Numbered from the stretch's first letter, positions 1-5,311 are shown. The stretch: DNA of 5,311 nucleotides from Ignavibacteria bacterium (GCA_029859455.1 JAOUDE010000198.1:1-5311); one strand, 5' to 3'. A program made the numbers and translations. Notes: generated from the letters alone by a model not told the origin.

Positions 1-385
1 TATTGACTTCGTCGCCGTCAGCAAGGGCGTCGCCGTCTGTATCCGTCTTCAACGGGTCTGTCCGATGAACGGAGATCTCGGCGCCGTCCTGCAGTCCGTC
101 TCCATCCGTATCCGCCTTCAGCGGATCGGTCTTGTGCTTCAGAACTTCATCCCCGTCGTTCAGTCCGTCCCCATCCGAATCGGCGTTCTTTGGATCGGTC
201 TTATGTGTACGAATTTCTGCACCATCGGCAAGACCGTCCATATCGGTATCGGCTTTGATGGGGTTTGTCAGATGTGTCATCACTTCTTCGCCGTCTTTCA
301 GCCCGTCGCTGTCGGAATCGGGGTTGTCAGGATTGGTTCCGAGTTTCTCCTCTTCGCCGTTTGTCAGGCCATCCATATCGTCATC
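1..385 (-). repeat. Tandem TSP3-type repeats, 69-nt (23-residue) period
   Basis: Counting from the 991 start, repeat units begin at residues 203, 225, 248, 271, 294 and 317 (window positions 385, 319, 250, 181, 112 and 43). The first unit has 22 residues and is divergent (EEEKLGTNP). Units two to five have exactly 23 residues, with pattern D-[ST]-D-x-D-G-L-x-D-G-x-E-[VI]-x-x-x-x-T-[DN]-P-x-x-[AT]. The sixth is cut by the window edge and reads DALADG instead of DGLxDG. The D-x-D-x-D-G spacing is that of EF-hand-like calcium loops, so the stretch is likely a calcium-stiffened linker outside or beneath the membrane. DNA copies are diverged at third positions, so this is not a very recent expansion. 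Confidence 0.85.
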
Positions 386-991
386 GTCGCTTGGACTCTT
401 TCCGAGGAAGAAATTCAGACCGGCTTTGGCCGTGGCGTAGCCATCGACACCGCTTCCCTTGACGTAATCAGTCCACGCATCCATGAACCTGTAGCTCGCG
501 TCCACGGTAAACGCGATATCCTTGGAAACGAACGCATGGAAACCGACACCGACCGGAATATGAATCGATGTCTGCCACTCATCCTTCGGAACGTAGACGT
601 TCTGCGAGGTTCTCCTTTTGAAGAACACTCCTCCGGCTCCGACATAGCCATACGGGGCAAAGGTTGATCCGGGTGACCAGTACCATTTGAGAGCGATGGT
701 TGCCGGAACTGCATCTGCCTTGAGATAGGACCACGGAATTGTTGCAGAAGTGGGACTCTGCTCTGCTTTCAGGAGCTCCCATCCGGTGAGAAAACTGATG
801 CCGATGGAGCGCGAAATCCCATAACCGACTTCCAGTTCAGCTCCCGGCCCGAATTTCAGGTCACTCAGGCTGTTGATCCATACATTGCCGCCTCCCCTGG
901 GACCGATCGTCCAACGCCCGTCAATGTTCTGTGCAGGTGCAACATGCACAGCGACGAGCAACAGGAGAAGGGGGATGGTAAATCTTTTCAT
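1..991 (-). CDS. Outer-membrane beta-barrel protein with thrombospondin type 3 (TSP3) repeats, C-terminus cut by window edge
   Basis: The frame is open from an ATG at 991 to the left edge (330 codons, no stop), so this is an N-terminal fragment. Residues 1-20 form a signal peptide: MKR, a run of Leu/Ile/Val, then APA before Q21. Residues about 22-196 alternate short Gly/aromatic-rich strands (for example APYGYVGAGGVFF at 112-124 and IPVGVGFHAF at 145-154) and end in KAGLNFFLG, which looks like a small OmpA/OmpW-type barrel. From residue 203 onward there are acidic DxDxDGL...DG.E....TDP repeats, the TSP3 calcium-binding type. In related architectures such repeats often lead to an OmpA-like peptidoglycan-binding domain or a sorting domain, but that part is not visible here. 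The start is fixed by the signal peptide and by GGAGG 5 nt upstream. The gene lies 88 nt downstream of the DUF296 gene on the same strand and is probably its own transcription unit. Exact function is unknown; structural or adhesive envelope roles are plausible. Confidence 0.88.
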   Translation of the reverse strand, partial: MKRFTIPLLLLLVAVHVAPAQNIDGRWTIGPRGGGNVWINSLSDLKFGPGAELEVGYGISRSIGISFLTGWELLKAEQSPTSATIPWSYLKADAVPATIALKWYWSPGSTFAPYGYVGAGGVFFKRRTSQNVYVPKDEWQTSIHIPVGVGFHAFVSKDIAFTVDASYRFMDAWTDYVKGSGVDGYATAKAGLNFFLGKSPSDDDDMDGLTNGEEEKLGTNPDNPDSDSDGLKDGEEVMTHLTNPIKADTDMDGLADGAEIRTHKTDPKNADSDGDGLNDGDEVLKHKTDPLKADTDGDGLQDGAEISVHRTDPLKTDTDGDALADGDEVN

Positions 992-996
992 GTTTT

Positions 997-1001
997 CCTC
1001 C
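997..1001 (-). promoter_or_regulatory. Shine-Dalgarno site of the TSP3 outer-membrane protein gene
   Basis: On the minus strand the sequence reads GGAGGAAAACATG, a near-perfect Shine-Dalgarno core 5 nt from the ATG at 991. It decides the start, because the same frame stays open upstream through the CCA tract (read there as consecutive His codons) but has no ATG or GTG close by. Confidence 0.8.
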
Positions 1002-1007
1002 GAATAA

Positions 1008-1030
1008 TGGTGGTGGTGGTGGTGGTGGTG
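1008..1030 (-). repeat. (CCA)7 trinucleotide microsatellite in the leader of the outer-membrane protein gene
   Basis: Seven uninterrupted TGG units plus TG on the plus strand (CA plus seven CCA on the minus strand) end 6 nt before the Shine-Dalgarno core at 997-1001. The rest of the gap (1031-1079) holds no recognisable sigma70 promoter and no terminator hairpin; only short palindromes such as GTCCGGAC (1073-1080) and GTAC-N4-GTAC (1042-1053) are seen. Length changes in the tract would alter leader length or promoter-to-start spacing in 3-nt steps. A pure tract of this size stands out in the window, as no other simple repeat of similar length is present. Confidence 0.9.
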
Positions 1031-1079
1031 TCGTCTACAGTGTACATTCGTACTTGACCAAACAGCTTCTTTGTCCGGA

Positions 1080-1454
1080 CTAATCCTTGATGAACGGCTC
1101 CAGGACAATTTCGCAGTCAACAACAGGAGTCGAACCGGGGAGCAGGTGTCCCCCTTTTCCGTTGCCATGCTGGTCCGAGAGGACAAGATGGACATGAGGA
1201 AGAGGTTCGCCGTCTCTTTCGGTGACAGTCCCGTACATGCTCAGAATCTCCATCGGTTCAGGAACAACAACTTCCGAGTGCGTCATTGATTTCTGATCGT
1301 ATGTGACGAGGGTTGCGCTCCGGACAGTTCCACTCCCGGTGATTCGGGCGTGCATACACCGGTTTTCCCTCGCAATTCGGATGATTCCCTGGAACAGGTC
1401 GTCATGTTCCTGAATCCTGCCGCGGACAGTCCTTTTGACCGGTTGACGCCTCAT
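1080..1454 (-). CDS. PPC/DUF296 domain protein (AT-hook-associated PPC-type fold)
   Basis: A 124-residue protein that is a single PPC (plants and prokaryotes conserved, DUF296) domain from about residue 8 to the end. Family hallmarks are the N-terminal DDLFQGI segment (18-24), ITGSGTVRSATL (38-49), which matches the family's G.G.v..atL core strand, and the C-terminal PHVHLVLSD...GGHLLPG block (86-107) with His87, His89 and His103, the conserved histidines that can bind metal in this family. The bacterial proteins form trimers; in plants the domain sits in AT-hook nuclear proteins. No AT-hook is visible here, though the N-terminus is basic (MRRQPVKRTVRGR). Biochemical function is not established for the bacterial family. 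The start codon overlaps the ruvB stop as ATGA, so translation is likely coupled to ruvB. The stop is TAG at 1080-1082. Confidence 0.85.
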   Translation of the reverse strand: MRRQPVKRTVRGRIQEHDDLFQGIIRIARENRCMHARITGSGTVRSATLVTYDQKSMTHSEVVVPEPMEILSMYGTVTERDGEPLPHVHLVLSDQHGNGKGGHLLPGSTPVVDCEIVLEPFIKD

Positions 1455-2512
1455 GAAAACAATGTCTCCTGATTTACGTTGGTGAGGGGGGCATTCCCCT
1501 TCGGATGGGTCAAATCAAGATGTTCATAGGTCAGTGCAGTCGCTGTCCGTCCCCGGGGGGTACGCTGGATAAATCCTTCCTGCACGAGGAACGGTTCGTA
1601 CACCTCTTCAATCGTTCCCGGTTCCTCACCGACGGCGATGGCAAGCGTATTAAGGCCGACCGGGCCGCCTGAGAATTTCTGGGCCAGGCAGTGCAGGATT
1701 CTCTTGTCCATTTCATCCAGGCCATACTCGTCCACCTCCAGCGCCCTCAGGCTGTAATCCGCCACGGCTTTCGTGATCAGACCGTTGAGATGTGCCAGCT
1801 GTGAATCTGCCTGTGCGAAATCTCTGCACCGGCGGAGAAGCCTGTTCGCTATTCTCGGTGTCCCGCGGGATCGCCGGGAGATCTCGCTTGCCCCCTCTTC
1901 GTCGATCGGGGCTTCAAGAATGGTTGCGGAGCGGAGCACGATTCTGCGCAGGGTGTTGACATCGTAATAGTCCAGGCGGTTTGAAACCCCGAAGCGTGCG
2001 CGCAGAGGGCTGGTAAGAAGTCCGGCACGCGTTGTTGCTCCAATGAGGGTAAACCGGGGGAGGGAGATCTGAATGCTCCGTGCATTCGGACCGGAGTCTA
2101 TAACGATCTCGATCCGGAAATCCTCCATGGCGGAATACAGATATTCCTCGATTGCCGGATTCAGCCGGTGAATTTCATCGATAAACAGGACTTCGCCCTC
2201 TTCAAGACTTGTCAGAATTCCGGCAAGATCGGCAGGTTTGTCCAGAACAGGGCCCGAGGATGTTCTGATCCGCACGCCCATTTCGTGCGCAATGATATGT
2301 GCCAGCGTGGTTTTGCCGAGGCCTGGAGGTCCGGTCAGGAGGACATGATCAAGCGATTCCCCCCGTTTCCGGGCAGCGGAGATAAAAATCTTGAGATTAC
2401 TGGTAATCTTTTCCTGGCCGTAGAAGTCGCCAAAGGAAGGAGGACGAAGTACCTGATCAAACTCTACTTCGTTCGGAAGCCGCTCGGGGGTAGTGTTGGG
2501 CTCTGATTGCAT
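1451..2512 (-). CDS. ruvB: Holliday junction branch-migration DNA helicase RuvB
   Basis: RuvB is the AAA+ hexameric motor that, with RuvA, drives Holliday junction branch migration in the cytoplasm. Numbered from the ATG at 2512 (353 residues), it has Walker A GPPGLGKTT (61-69, Lys67), Walker B VLFIDEIHR (108-116), sensor 1 TLIGATTR (155-162), the SPLRARFG arginine-finger segment (Arg173), sensor 2 RGTPRIANRLLRR (216-228) and the winged-helix DNA-binding motif FIQRTPRGRTAT (314-325). The E. coli protein is 336 residues; this one has an extra C-terminal tail of roughly 15 residues ending NQETLFS. An in-frame TTG at 2533 could add 7 residues, but it lacks a clear ribosome site, and the ATG gives the usual distance to the conserved LRP segment; the ATG also lacks a strong site, so the start is uncertain. 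The gene follows ruvA after 56 nt and overlaps the DUF296 gene by 4 nt. Confidence 0.96.
   Translation of the reverse strand: MQSEPNTTPERLPNEVEFDQVLRPPSFGDFYGQEKITSNLKIFISAARKRGESLDHVLLTGPPGLGKTTLAHIIAHEMGVRIRTSSGPVLDKPADLAGILTSLEEGEVLFIDEIHRLNPAIEEYLYSAMEDFRIEIVIDSGPNARSIQISLPRFTLIGATTRAGLLTSPLRARFGVSNRLDYYDVNTLRRIVLRSATILEAPIDEEGASEISRRSRGTPRIANRLLRRCRDFAQADSQLAHLNGLITKAVADYSLRALEVDEYGLDEMDKRILHCLAQKFSGGPVGLNTLAIAVGEEPGTIEEVYEPFLVQEGFIQRTPRGRTATALTYEHLDLTHPKGNAPLTNVNQETLFS
1465..1470 (-). promoter_or_regulatory. Shine-Dalgarno site of the DUF296 gene, inside the ruvB 3' end
   Basis: The minus strand reads AGGAGA 10 nt before the ATG at 1454. It falls within the ruvB codons for Gln-Glu-Thr near the RuvB C-terminus. 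The spacing is slightly long but acceptable, and with the ATGA overlap it supports the DUF296 start used here. Confidence 0.6.
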
Positions 2513-2522
2513 TCCGGGTCTT

Positions 2523-2551
2523 ATAATACTCAATAAAACTCAGAAAATCAA
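2523..2551 (-). promoter_or_regulatory. Candidate sigma70-like promoter between ruvA and ruvB
   Basis: In the AT-rich ruvA-ruvB gap the minus strand carries TTGATT (2546-2551), a 17-nt spacer, then TATTAT (2523-2528). These match the sigma70 consensus boxes at 4/6 and 5/6 with optimal spacing. Transcription would start near 2516, just upstream of the ruvB ATG at 2512 and downstream of the alternative TTG at 2533, giving an almost leaderless message. Chance matches are common in AT-rich gaps, and if the host is a Bacteroidota-type bacterium its promoters differ from this consensus, so this is tentative. Confidence 0.3.
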
Positions 2552-2568
2552 CGAAAGCGGGGAAGTGA

Positions 2569-3153
2569 TCAGCGGGAAGAGAGCCGGAGGGCAGCTTTCA
2601 CAAGGTCCTCGGCCGTGGCATTGGATTCCTGCACGGAACGTACAGCTTTCTCCGCAGCGGGCCGGGAATAACCAAGAGAGAGAAGAGCGAGGACCGCTTC
2701 CGCTCGCACGTTGGTGAGGGGATCAGGTTGTTGTGAGTCACCGCCGGTCGGTGTTCCTGTCTTATCGCGTAGTTCCATCACCATCCGTTCGGCCAGCTTC
2801 TTTCCAATTCCCGGGACGGCCGTGAGTGCAGGAATATGGCCCGAAGTCAGATTGTCTCTGAGGCTGGTGACCGATGTGCCGGAAAGGATTCCGAGCGCCA
2901 GCCTTGGTCCGATTCCGGAAACAGAGATGAGTAACCGGAACATGCCAAGTTCATCCGTCGTGTGAAAGCCGAAAAGCTGAAGAGCATCCTCCCGAACATG
3001 GAGGTGAGTCTGGAGGATCGTCTCGGCCCCGGGTTCAGGTAGTTGATCGAAGGTGGAAAGGGGAATATTGAGAAGGTATCCAACTCCGCCGACATCAAGA
3101 CAGACTTCCGCGGGTGATTTTGAGACCAGCTTCCCGGTGAGCACTCTGATCAT
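2569..3153 (-). CDS. ruvA: Holliday junction-binding protein RuvA
   Basis: RuvA binds four-way junctions as a tetramer and loads RuvB rings on opposite arms. The 194-residue protein has the normal family length and three parts: an N-terminal OB-fold (about 1-63, starting MIRVLTGKL) that includes the acidic pin residues Glu55 and Asp56 in VREDALQLFGF; a middle domain with two helix-hairpin-helix DNA-binding motifs, SGIGPRLALGIL (79-90) and PGIGKKLAERMV (114-125); and, after a polar linker (about 131-148, TGTPTGGDSQQPDP), a C-terminal three-helix domain (about 149-194, ALLSLGYSRPAAEKAV) that contacts RuvB. The ATG overlaps the ruvC TGA as ATGA, which implies coupled translation. All expected elements are present. 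Confidence 0.97.
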   Translation of the reverse strand: MIRVLTGKLVSKSPAEVCLDVGGVGYLLNIPLSTFDQLPEPGAETILQTHLHVREDALQLFGFHTTDELGMFRLLISVSGIGPRLALGILSGTSVTSLRDNLTSGHIPALTAVPGIGKKLAERMVMELRDKTGTPTGGDSQQPDPLTNVRAEAVLALLSLGYSRPAAEKAVRSVQESNATAEDLVKAALRLSSR

Positions 3154-3722
3154 GGGATGATCCGTTCCGGGTGTGCGGCGACGAACGATTTCCAGCTGGT
3201 GGAGCTCTGGTCCCCGCCCGATTTCAATCGGTGGATATGGCAGATCGCGGTCGCAAGCGCATCGGATGTATCGAGCGCCATGACACGTTCATCGATGGCA
3301 AGCAGCGAGCGGATCATAAACTGAATCTGTTCTTTTGTTGCATTGCCGTTTCCTGTAACCGCCTTCTTTATCTCCCTGGGGGAATATTCGGCAACCGGAA
3401 GGGAGTGCTCCGCTGCTGCAAGCAGCAGCACCCCGCGCGCCTGCCCCAGTTTCAGTGCAGATTGTGCGTTTTTTCCATAGAAGGCTGATTCAATCGCAAA
3501 TTCAGAAGGTTTGTGCTTCCGGAGAATCTTCACCAGCTCGTGATGGATGTGTTTCAGTTTTTCCGAGGGGGAAGATGATGCTTTGTTTCTGATCGCCCCT
3601 GACAATTCGAGAGTCAGTCGATTGCGGGAGAATGCAACCATTCCAAAGCCGGTTGTCATCGTCCCCGGATCGACACCAAGAACCCGTATTGCTCCGGAGC
3701 CGGAATTATGACCGGTTTCCAT
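3150..3722 (-). CDS. ruvC: Crossover junction endodeoxyribonuclease RuvC
   Basis: RuvC is the dimeric RNase H-fold nuclease that cuts Holliday junctions symmetrically after RuvAB has migrated them. Numbered from the ATG at 3722 (190 residues), the metal-binding catalytic acids are Asp18 in VLGVDPGTMTTGFG, Glu78 in FAIESAFYG, and Asp151 and Asp154 in ALDTSDALATAICH. The GNGNATKEQIQ segment (124-134) is also typical. An upstream in-frame ATG at 3773 would add 17 residues and overlap yebC by 38 nt; I prefer 3722 because it leaves a 13-nt gap after yebC, has a weak GAGAG-type ribosome site and fits family length. The C-terminal tail SWKSFVAAHPERIIP resembles tails I recall from Bacteroidota/Chlorobi-type RuvC. 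The stop overlaps the ruvA start (ATGA). Confidence 0.95.
   Translation of the reverse strand: METGHNSGSGAIRVLGVDPGTMTTGFGMVAFSRNRLTLELSGAIRNKASSSPSEKLKHIHHELVKILRKHKPSEFAIESAFYGKNAQSALKLGQARGVLLLAAAEHSLPVAEYSPREIKKAVTGNGNATKEQIQFMIRSLLAIDERVMALDTSDALATAICHIHRLKSGGDQSSTSWKSFVAAHPERIIP
3412..3429. repeat. Perfect 8-bp inverted repeat of CTG/CAG triplets inside ruvC
   Basis: GCTGCTGC, then AA, then GCAGCAGC on the plus strand. It encodes part of the Leu-Leu-Leu-Ala-Ala-Ala stretch (about residues 99-104) of RuvC, so the symmetry may simply follow from the codons used for an alpha-helix. It is followed by no T-run on the coding strand, so it is not an intrinsic terminator. Confidence 0.6.
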
Positions 3723-3735
3723 CTGTTCTCTCACA

Positions 3736-4503
3736 TCAGGATTGGTTCTGGATGGCGGCAAGCTCGTCTTCATCTATGTCGAAATTGGAGTGGACGTTTT
3801 GTACGTCGTCGTGCTCTTCGAGCCCCTCGAGCAGCTTCAACAGTGTTCCGGCCTCTTTGCCCGAGACTTTCACAACATTCTGCGGAACCATCTGGACCTG
3901 GGCGTTTTCCATCTTTACCGATCGGGTTTCCAGAGCCAATCGGACAGCGTCGAAGGAGGCCGGTTGCGTCGTAACCGTAAACACTTCTTCGTCCACCTGG
4001 AGGTCCTCGGCTCCAGGTTCGAGGACGATCGCCATGACATCCTCCTCCGTCAGTGCGCTGTTGTTTCCGGTTCGGGCGATCGTGATAACCCCCTTCTTGT
4101 CGAACATCCATGCGACACTTCCCGCCTGGCCGAGGTTGCCGCCGTGACGGGAAAAAAGGTGACGCATTTCCGAAACTGTCCGGTTTGCGTTGTCGGTCAC
4201 CACTTCAACCAGGATGGCGATGCCCGCGGGACCGTATCCCTCATAAGTTATCTCTTCATACGTGACACCCGGGAGTTCACCGGTTCCACGCTGGATCCCC
4301 CGCTTGATGTTGTCCGCCGGCATGTTGGCATCCTTGGCTGTCTGGACCGCCAGCCGGAGGCGCGGGTTCCCGTCGATATTGCCGCCGCCTTCCCGCGCCG
4401 CAATAGCGATTTCTTTAATCAGCCTCGTAAACAAGCGGCCGCGTGCCGAATCGGTCGCCGCCTTTTTTCGCTTGATTGTTGCCCATTTGGAATGACCGGA
4501 CAT
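3736..4503 (-). CDS. yebC: YebC/TACO1 family protein (YebC/PmpR-type regulator)
   Basis: A full-length 255-residue YebC-family protein. The N-terminus MSGHSKWATIKRKKAATDSARGR is the family signature (first 20 residues seen at 1-20), followed by FTRLIKEI..AAREGG (25-40), NPRLRLAVQTAKDANMP (46-62), NIKRGIQRGTG (65-75) and YEGYGPAGIAILVE (87-100), all standard. The acidic C-terminus (DIDEDEL) is common in the family. YebC proteins are traditionally annotated as DNA-binding transcription regulators (PmpR in Pseudomonas), while work on the mitochondrial relative TACO1 and on bacterial YebC points to a ribosome-associated role in translating polyproline-like stretches. The gene sits directly upstream of ruvC, as in E. 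coli and many other bacteria. A strong GGAGG 5 nt before the ATG fixes the start. Confidence 0.96.
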   Translation of the reverse strand: MSGHSKWATIKRKKAATDSARGRLFTRLIKEIAIAAREGGGNIDGNPRLRLAVQTAKDANMPADNIKRGIQRGTGELPGVTYEEITYEGYGPAGIAILVEVVTDNANRTVSEMRHLFSRHGGNLGQAGSVAWMFDKKGVITIARTGNNSALTEEDVMAIVLEPGAEDLQVDEEVFTVTTQPASFDAVRLALETRSVKMENAQVQMVPQNVVKVSGKEAGTLLKLLEGLEEHDDVQNVHSNFDIDEDELAAIQNQS

Positions 4504-4508
4504 CTGAT

Positions 4509-4513
4509 CCTCC
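4509..4513 (-). promoter_or_regulatory. Shine-Dalgarno site of yebC
   Basis: The minus strand reads GGAGGATCAGATG within the 21-nt recJ-yebC gap (4504-4524). It is the strongest ribosome site in the recombination operon, in contrast to the weak sites before ruvC and ruvB, and suggests YebC is made at a higher level than its neighbours. Confidence 0.75.
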
Positions 4514-4524
4514 GTCCTTCTCGT

Positions 4525-5311
4525 TTACCGTTCCTGATGATGCACAACGGCTCTCGGTGATTCTCCCGGCGAATCATTGCCGATGCGCAGATCCTTTATC
4601 CTGAGCTGCGGGACCGTTTCGCCGTTCCCGACTCCCTGTGCCATGACATACTCATTTTCTTCAACGGACACCACAATGTCGAGGTCGGCCGCGCCTCGGC
4701 GAACTTCCGGAAGGCGATCGCCGAGTCCGAACCCGATCGCATCCACAACCTGATTCTCTCCTCTCACGCGGAATTTCAAATGGTTTTTTCCCACGATCCG
4801 CGGGTTTCCTGACACCGCGACAGACCGGATCAGAAACTGAGGTTTACTGTTCCCCGGACCGAAGGGTGCAAACTCCTTCATAATCCGGACGAACCGTGGT
4901 GTAAGATCGGAAAGTAAAAGCTCTGCGTCAATCCGGACAGCCGGCGTTCTCAGCTCATCGGCCATTGTTGTGTCCACAACCTCACGGAATCTGGAGGTGA
5001 ACTCCGGAATCCGTGCGATCTCCAGCGTCAGGCCGGCTGCGTATTTATGGCCTCCGAACTGCAGCATCAGGTCGGAGCATTCCGACAATGCCCGAAAAAG
5101 GTCGAAGCCGGGGACACTGCGTGCAGATCCCTTGGCCACACCATCTACCGACGTCAGCATGATTGATGGGCGGTAGAATCGCTCGACCATTCTGGATGCC
5201 ACGATACCGATGACGCCGGGGTGCCAATCGTCGTCGTGGAGCACGATTGCCGGCTCGTTGCCAGCAGTGGGGGACTCCTCCGCCATAGCGACAGCCTGTT
5301 CGAAGGTTCTC
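4525..5311 (-). CDS. recJ: Single-stranded-DNA-specific exonuclease RecJ, C-terminal part (5' end off right edge)
   Basis: The last 261 codons of recJ are visible; the frame stays open to the right edge (upstream residues RTFEQAVA precede the first Met at 5286), so the apparent start at 5286 is internal. RecJ degrades single-stranded DNA 5'-3' in RecF-pathway recombination and base-excision or mismatch repair. Numbered from the first visible residue: DDDWHPGVIGIVASR (26-40), AKGSARSVPGFDLF (59-72) and the DHHA1 motif FGGHKYAAG (85-93), then the OB-fold region with PFGPGNSKPQF (149-159), NHLKF (176-180) and the C-terminal strand PQLRIKDLRI (234-243). The DHH catalytic domain with the metal-binding aspartates lies outside the window. 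The stop is TAA, 21 nt before yebC, so recJ probably leads this operon or is part of a longer one. Confidence 0.95.
   Translation of the reverse strand, partial: RTFEQAVAMAEESPTAGNEPAIVLHDDDWHPGVIGIVASRMVERFYRPSIMLTSVDGVAKGSARSVPGFDLFRALSECSDLMLQFGGHKYAAGLTLEIARIPEFTSRFREVVDTTMADELRTPAVRIDAELLLSDLTPRFVRIMKEFAPFGPGNSKPQFLIRSVAVSGNPRIVGKNHLKFRVRGENQVVDAIGFGLGDRLPEVRRGAADLDIVVSVEENEYVMAQGVGNGETVPQLRIKDLRIGNDSPGESPRAVVHHQER

Noticed and set aside
65..667. Plus-strand open frame of 200 codons with internal repeats
   Set aside because: It is the reverse reading of the TSP3 repeat gene; its repetition comes from the 69-nt repeats on the other strand, where signal peptide, barrel and Asp-rich repeats make clear sense.
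1008..1033. Reading the CCA tract as a poly-His N-terminal extension of the outer-membrane protein
   Set aside because: The frame is open through the tract (His codons), but there is no nearby ATG or GTG, and a strong ribosome site plus signal peptide place the start at 991, downstream of the tract.
1031..1080. Possible terminator or promoter in the gap after the DUF296 gene
   Set aside because: Only 4-bp palindromes (GTCCGGAC, GTAC-N4-GTAC) are visible, with no stable stem followed by T-run. A TACACT box exists but no -35 box lies at proper distance.
3412..3429. CTG/CAG inverted repeat in ruvC as a regulatory hairpin or protein-binding site
   Set aside because: It lies deep inside a conserved coding segment and is explained by Leu and Ala codons; there is no T-run and no sign of a second copy.
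3742..4560. Plus-strand open frame of 272 codons lying antisense across all of yebC
   Set aside because: It mirrors the strongly supported yebC codons, has no recognisable family or domain, and begins inside ruvC and ends inside recJ. A long antisense frame is expected from the codon bias of this GC-moderate gene.
4525..5286. RecJ fragment as a complete 253-residue gene starting at 5286
   Set aside because: The frame continues upstream to the window edge with RecJ-like residues, and the catalytic DHH domain would be missing; it is a window truncation, not a short gene.

Overview
The window is a minus-strand gene block of about 54% GC (estimated by eye) from a Gram-negative bacterium. Seven genes are supported. 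In transcription order, from the right edge to the left, they are recJ (5' part off the right edge), yebC, ruvC, ruvA, ruvB, a small PPC/DUF296 protein, and an outer-membrane beta-barrel protein with thrombospondin type 3 repeats (C-terminus off the left edge). The lipid-exporting N-terminus plus barrel plus TSP3 layout of the last gene, and the SWKSF...NP/HPERI-like tail of RuvC, resemble proteins I associate with the Bacteroidota/Ignavibacteria/Chlorobi (FCB) side of bacteria. This placement is an inference from memory and has low to moderate confidence.

Right part (1080-5311): a compact DNA-recombination operon. recJ and yebC are 21 nt apart, yebC and ruvC 13 nt apart (with the start chosen here), ruvC and ruvA share an ATGA overlap, ruvA and ruvB are separated by 56 nt, and ruvB and the DUF296 gene share another ATGA overlap. 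RecJ is the 5'-3' single-strand exonuclease that resects DNA ends and gaps for RecA loading. RuvA and RuvB bind and branch-migrate the resulting Holliday junctions, and RuvC resolves them. YebC is a widely conserved neighbour of ruvC, long annotated as a transcription regulator and more recently linked to translation of difficult stretches such as polyproline. The operon promoter is not in the window. A sigma70-like promoter candidate lies in the ruvA-ruvB gap, which could give ruvB and the DUF296 gene extra expression.

Left part (1-1079): an 88-nt gap without a convincing terminator or promoter, containing a pure (CCA)7 microsatellite just upstream of a strong Shine-Dalgarno site, followed by the truncated outer-membrane protein gene. 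That gene encodes a signal peptide, a barrel of about 175 residues and at least five and a half calcium-binding-type repeats of 22-23 residues.

Most of the window is well-known housekeeping biology. The points worth a second look are the C-terminal tail of RuvB, which ends in a sliding-clamp-like QETLF motif, the translational coupling of a DUF296 protein to ruvB, the CCA tract in the leader of the surface protein gene, and the possible ruvB promoter. I see no mobile element, CRISPR array, RNA gene or clearly new system.
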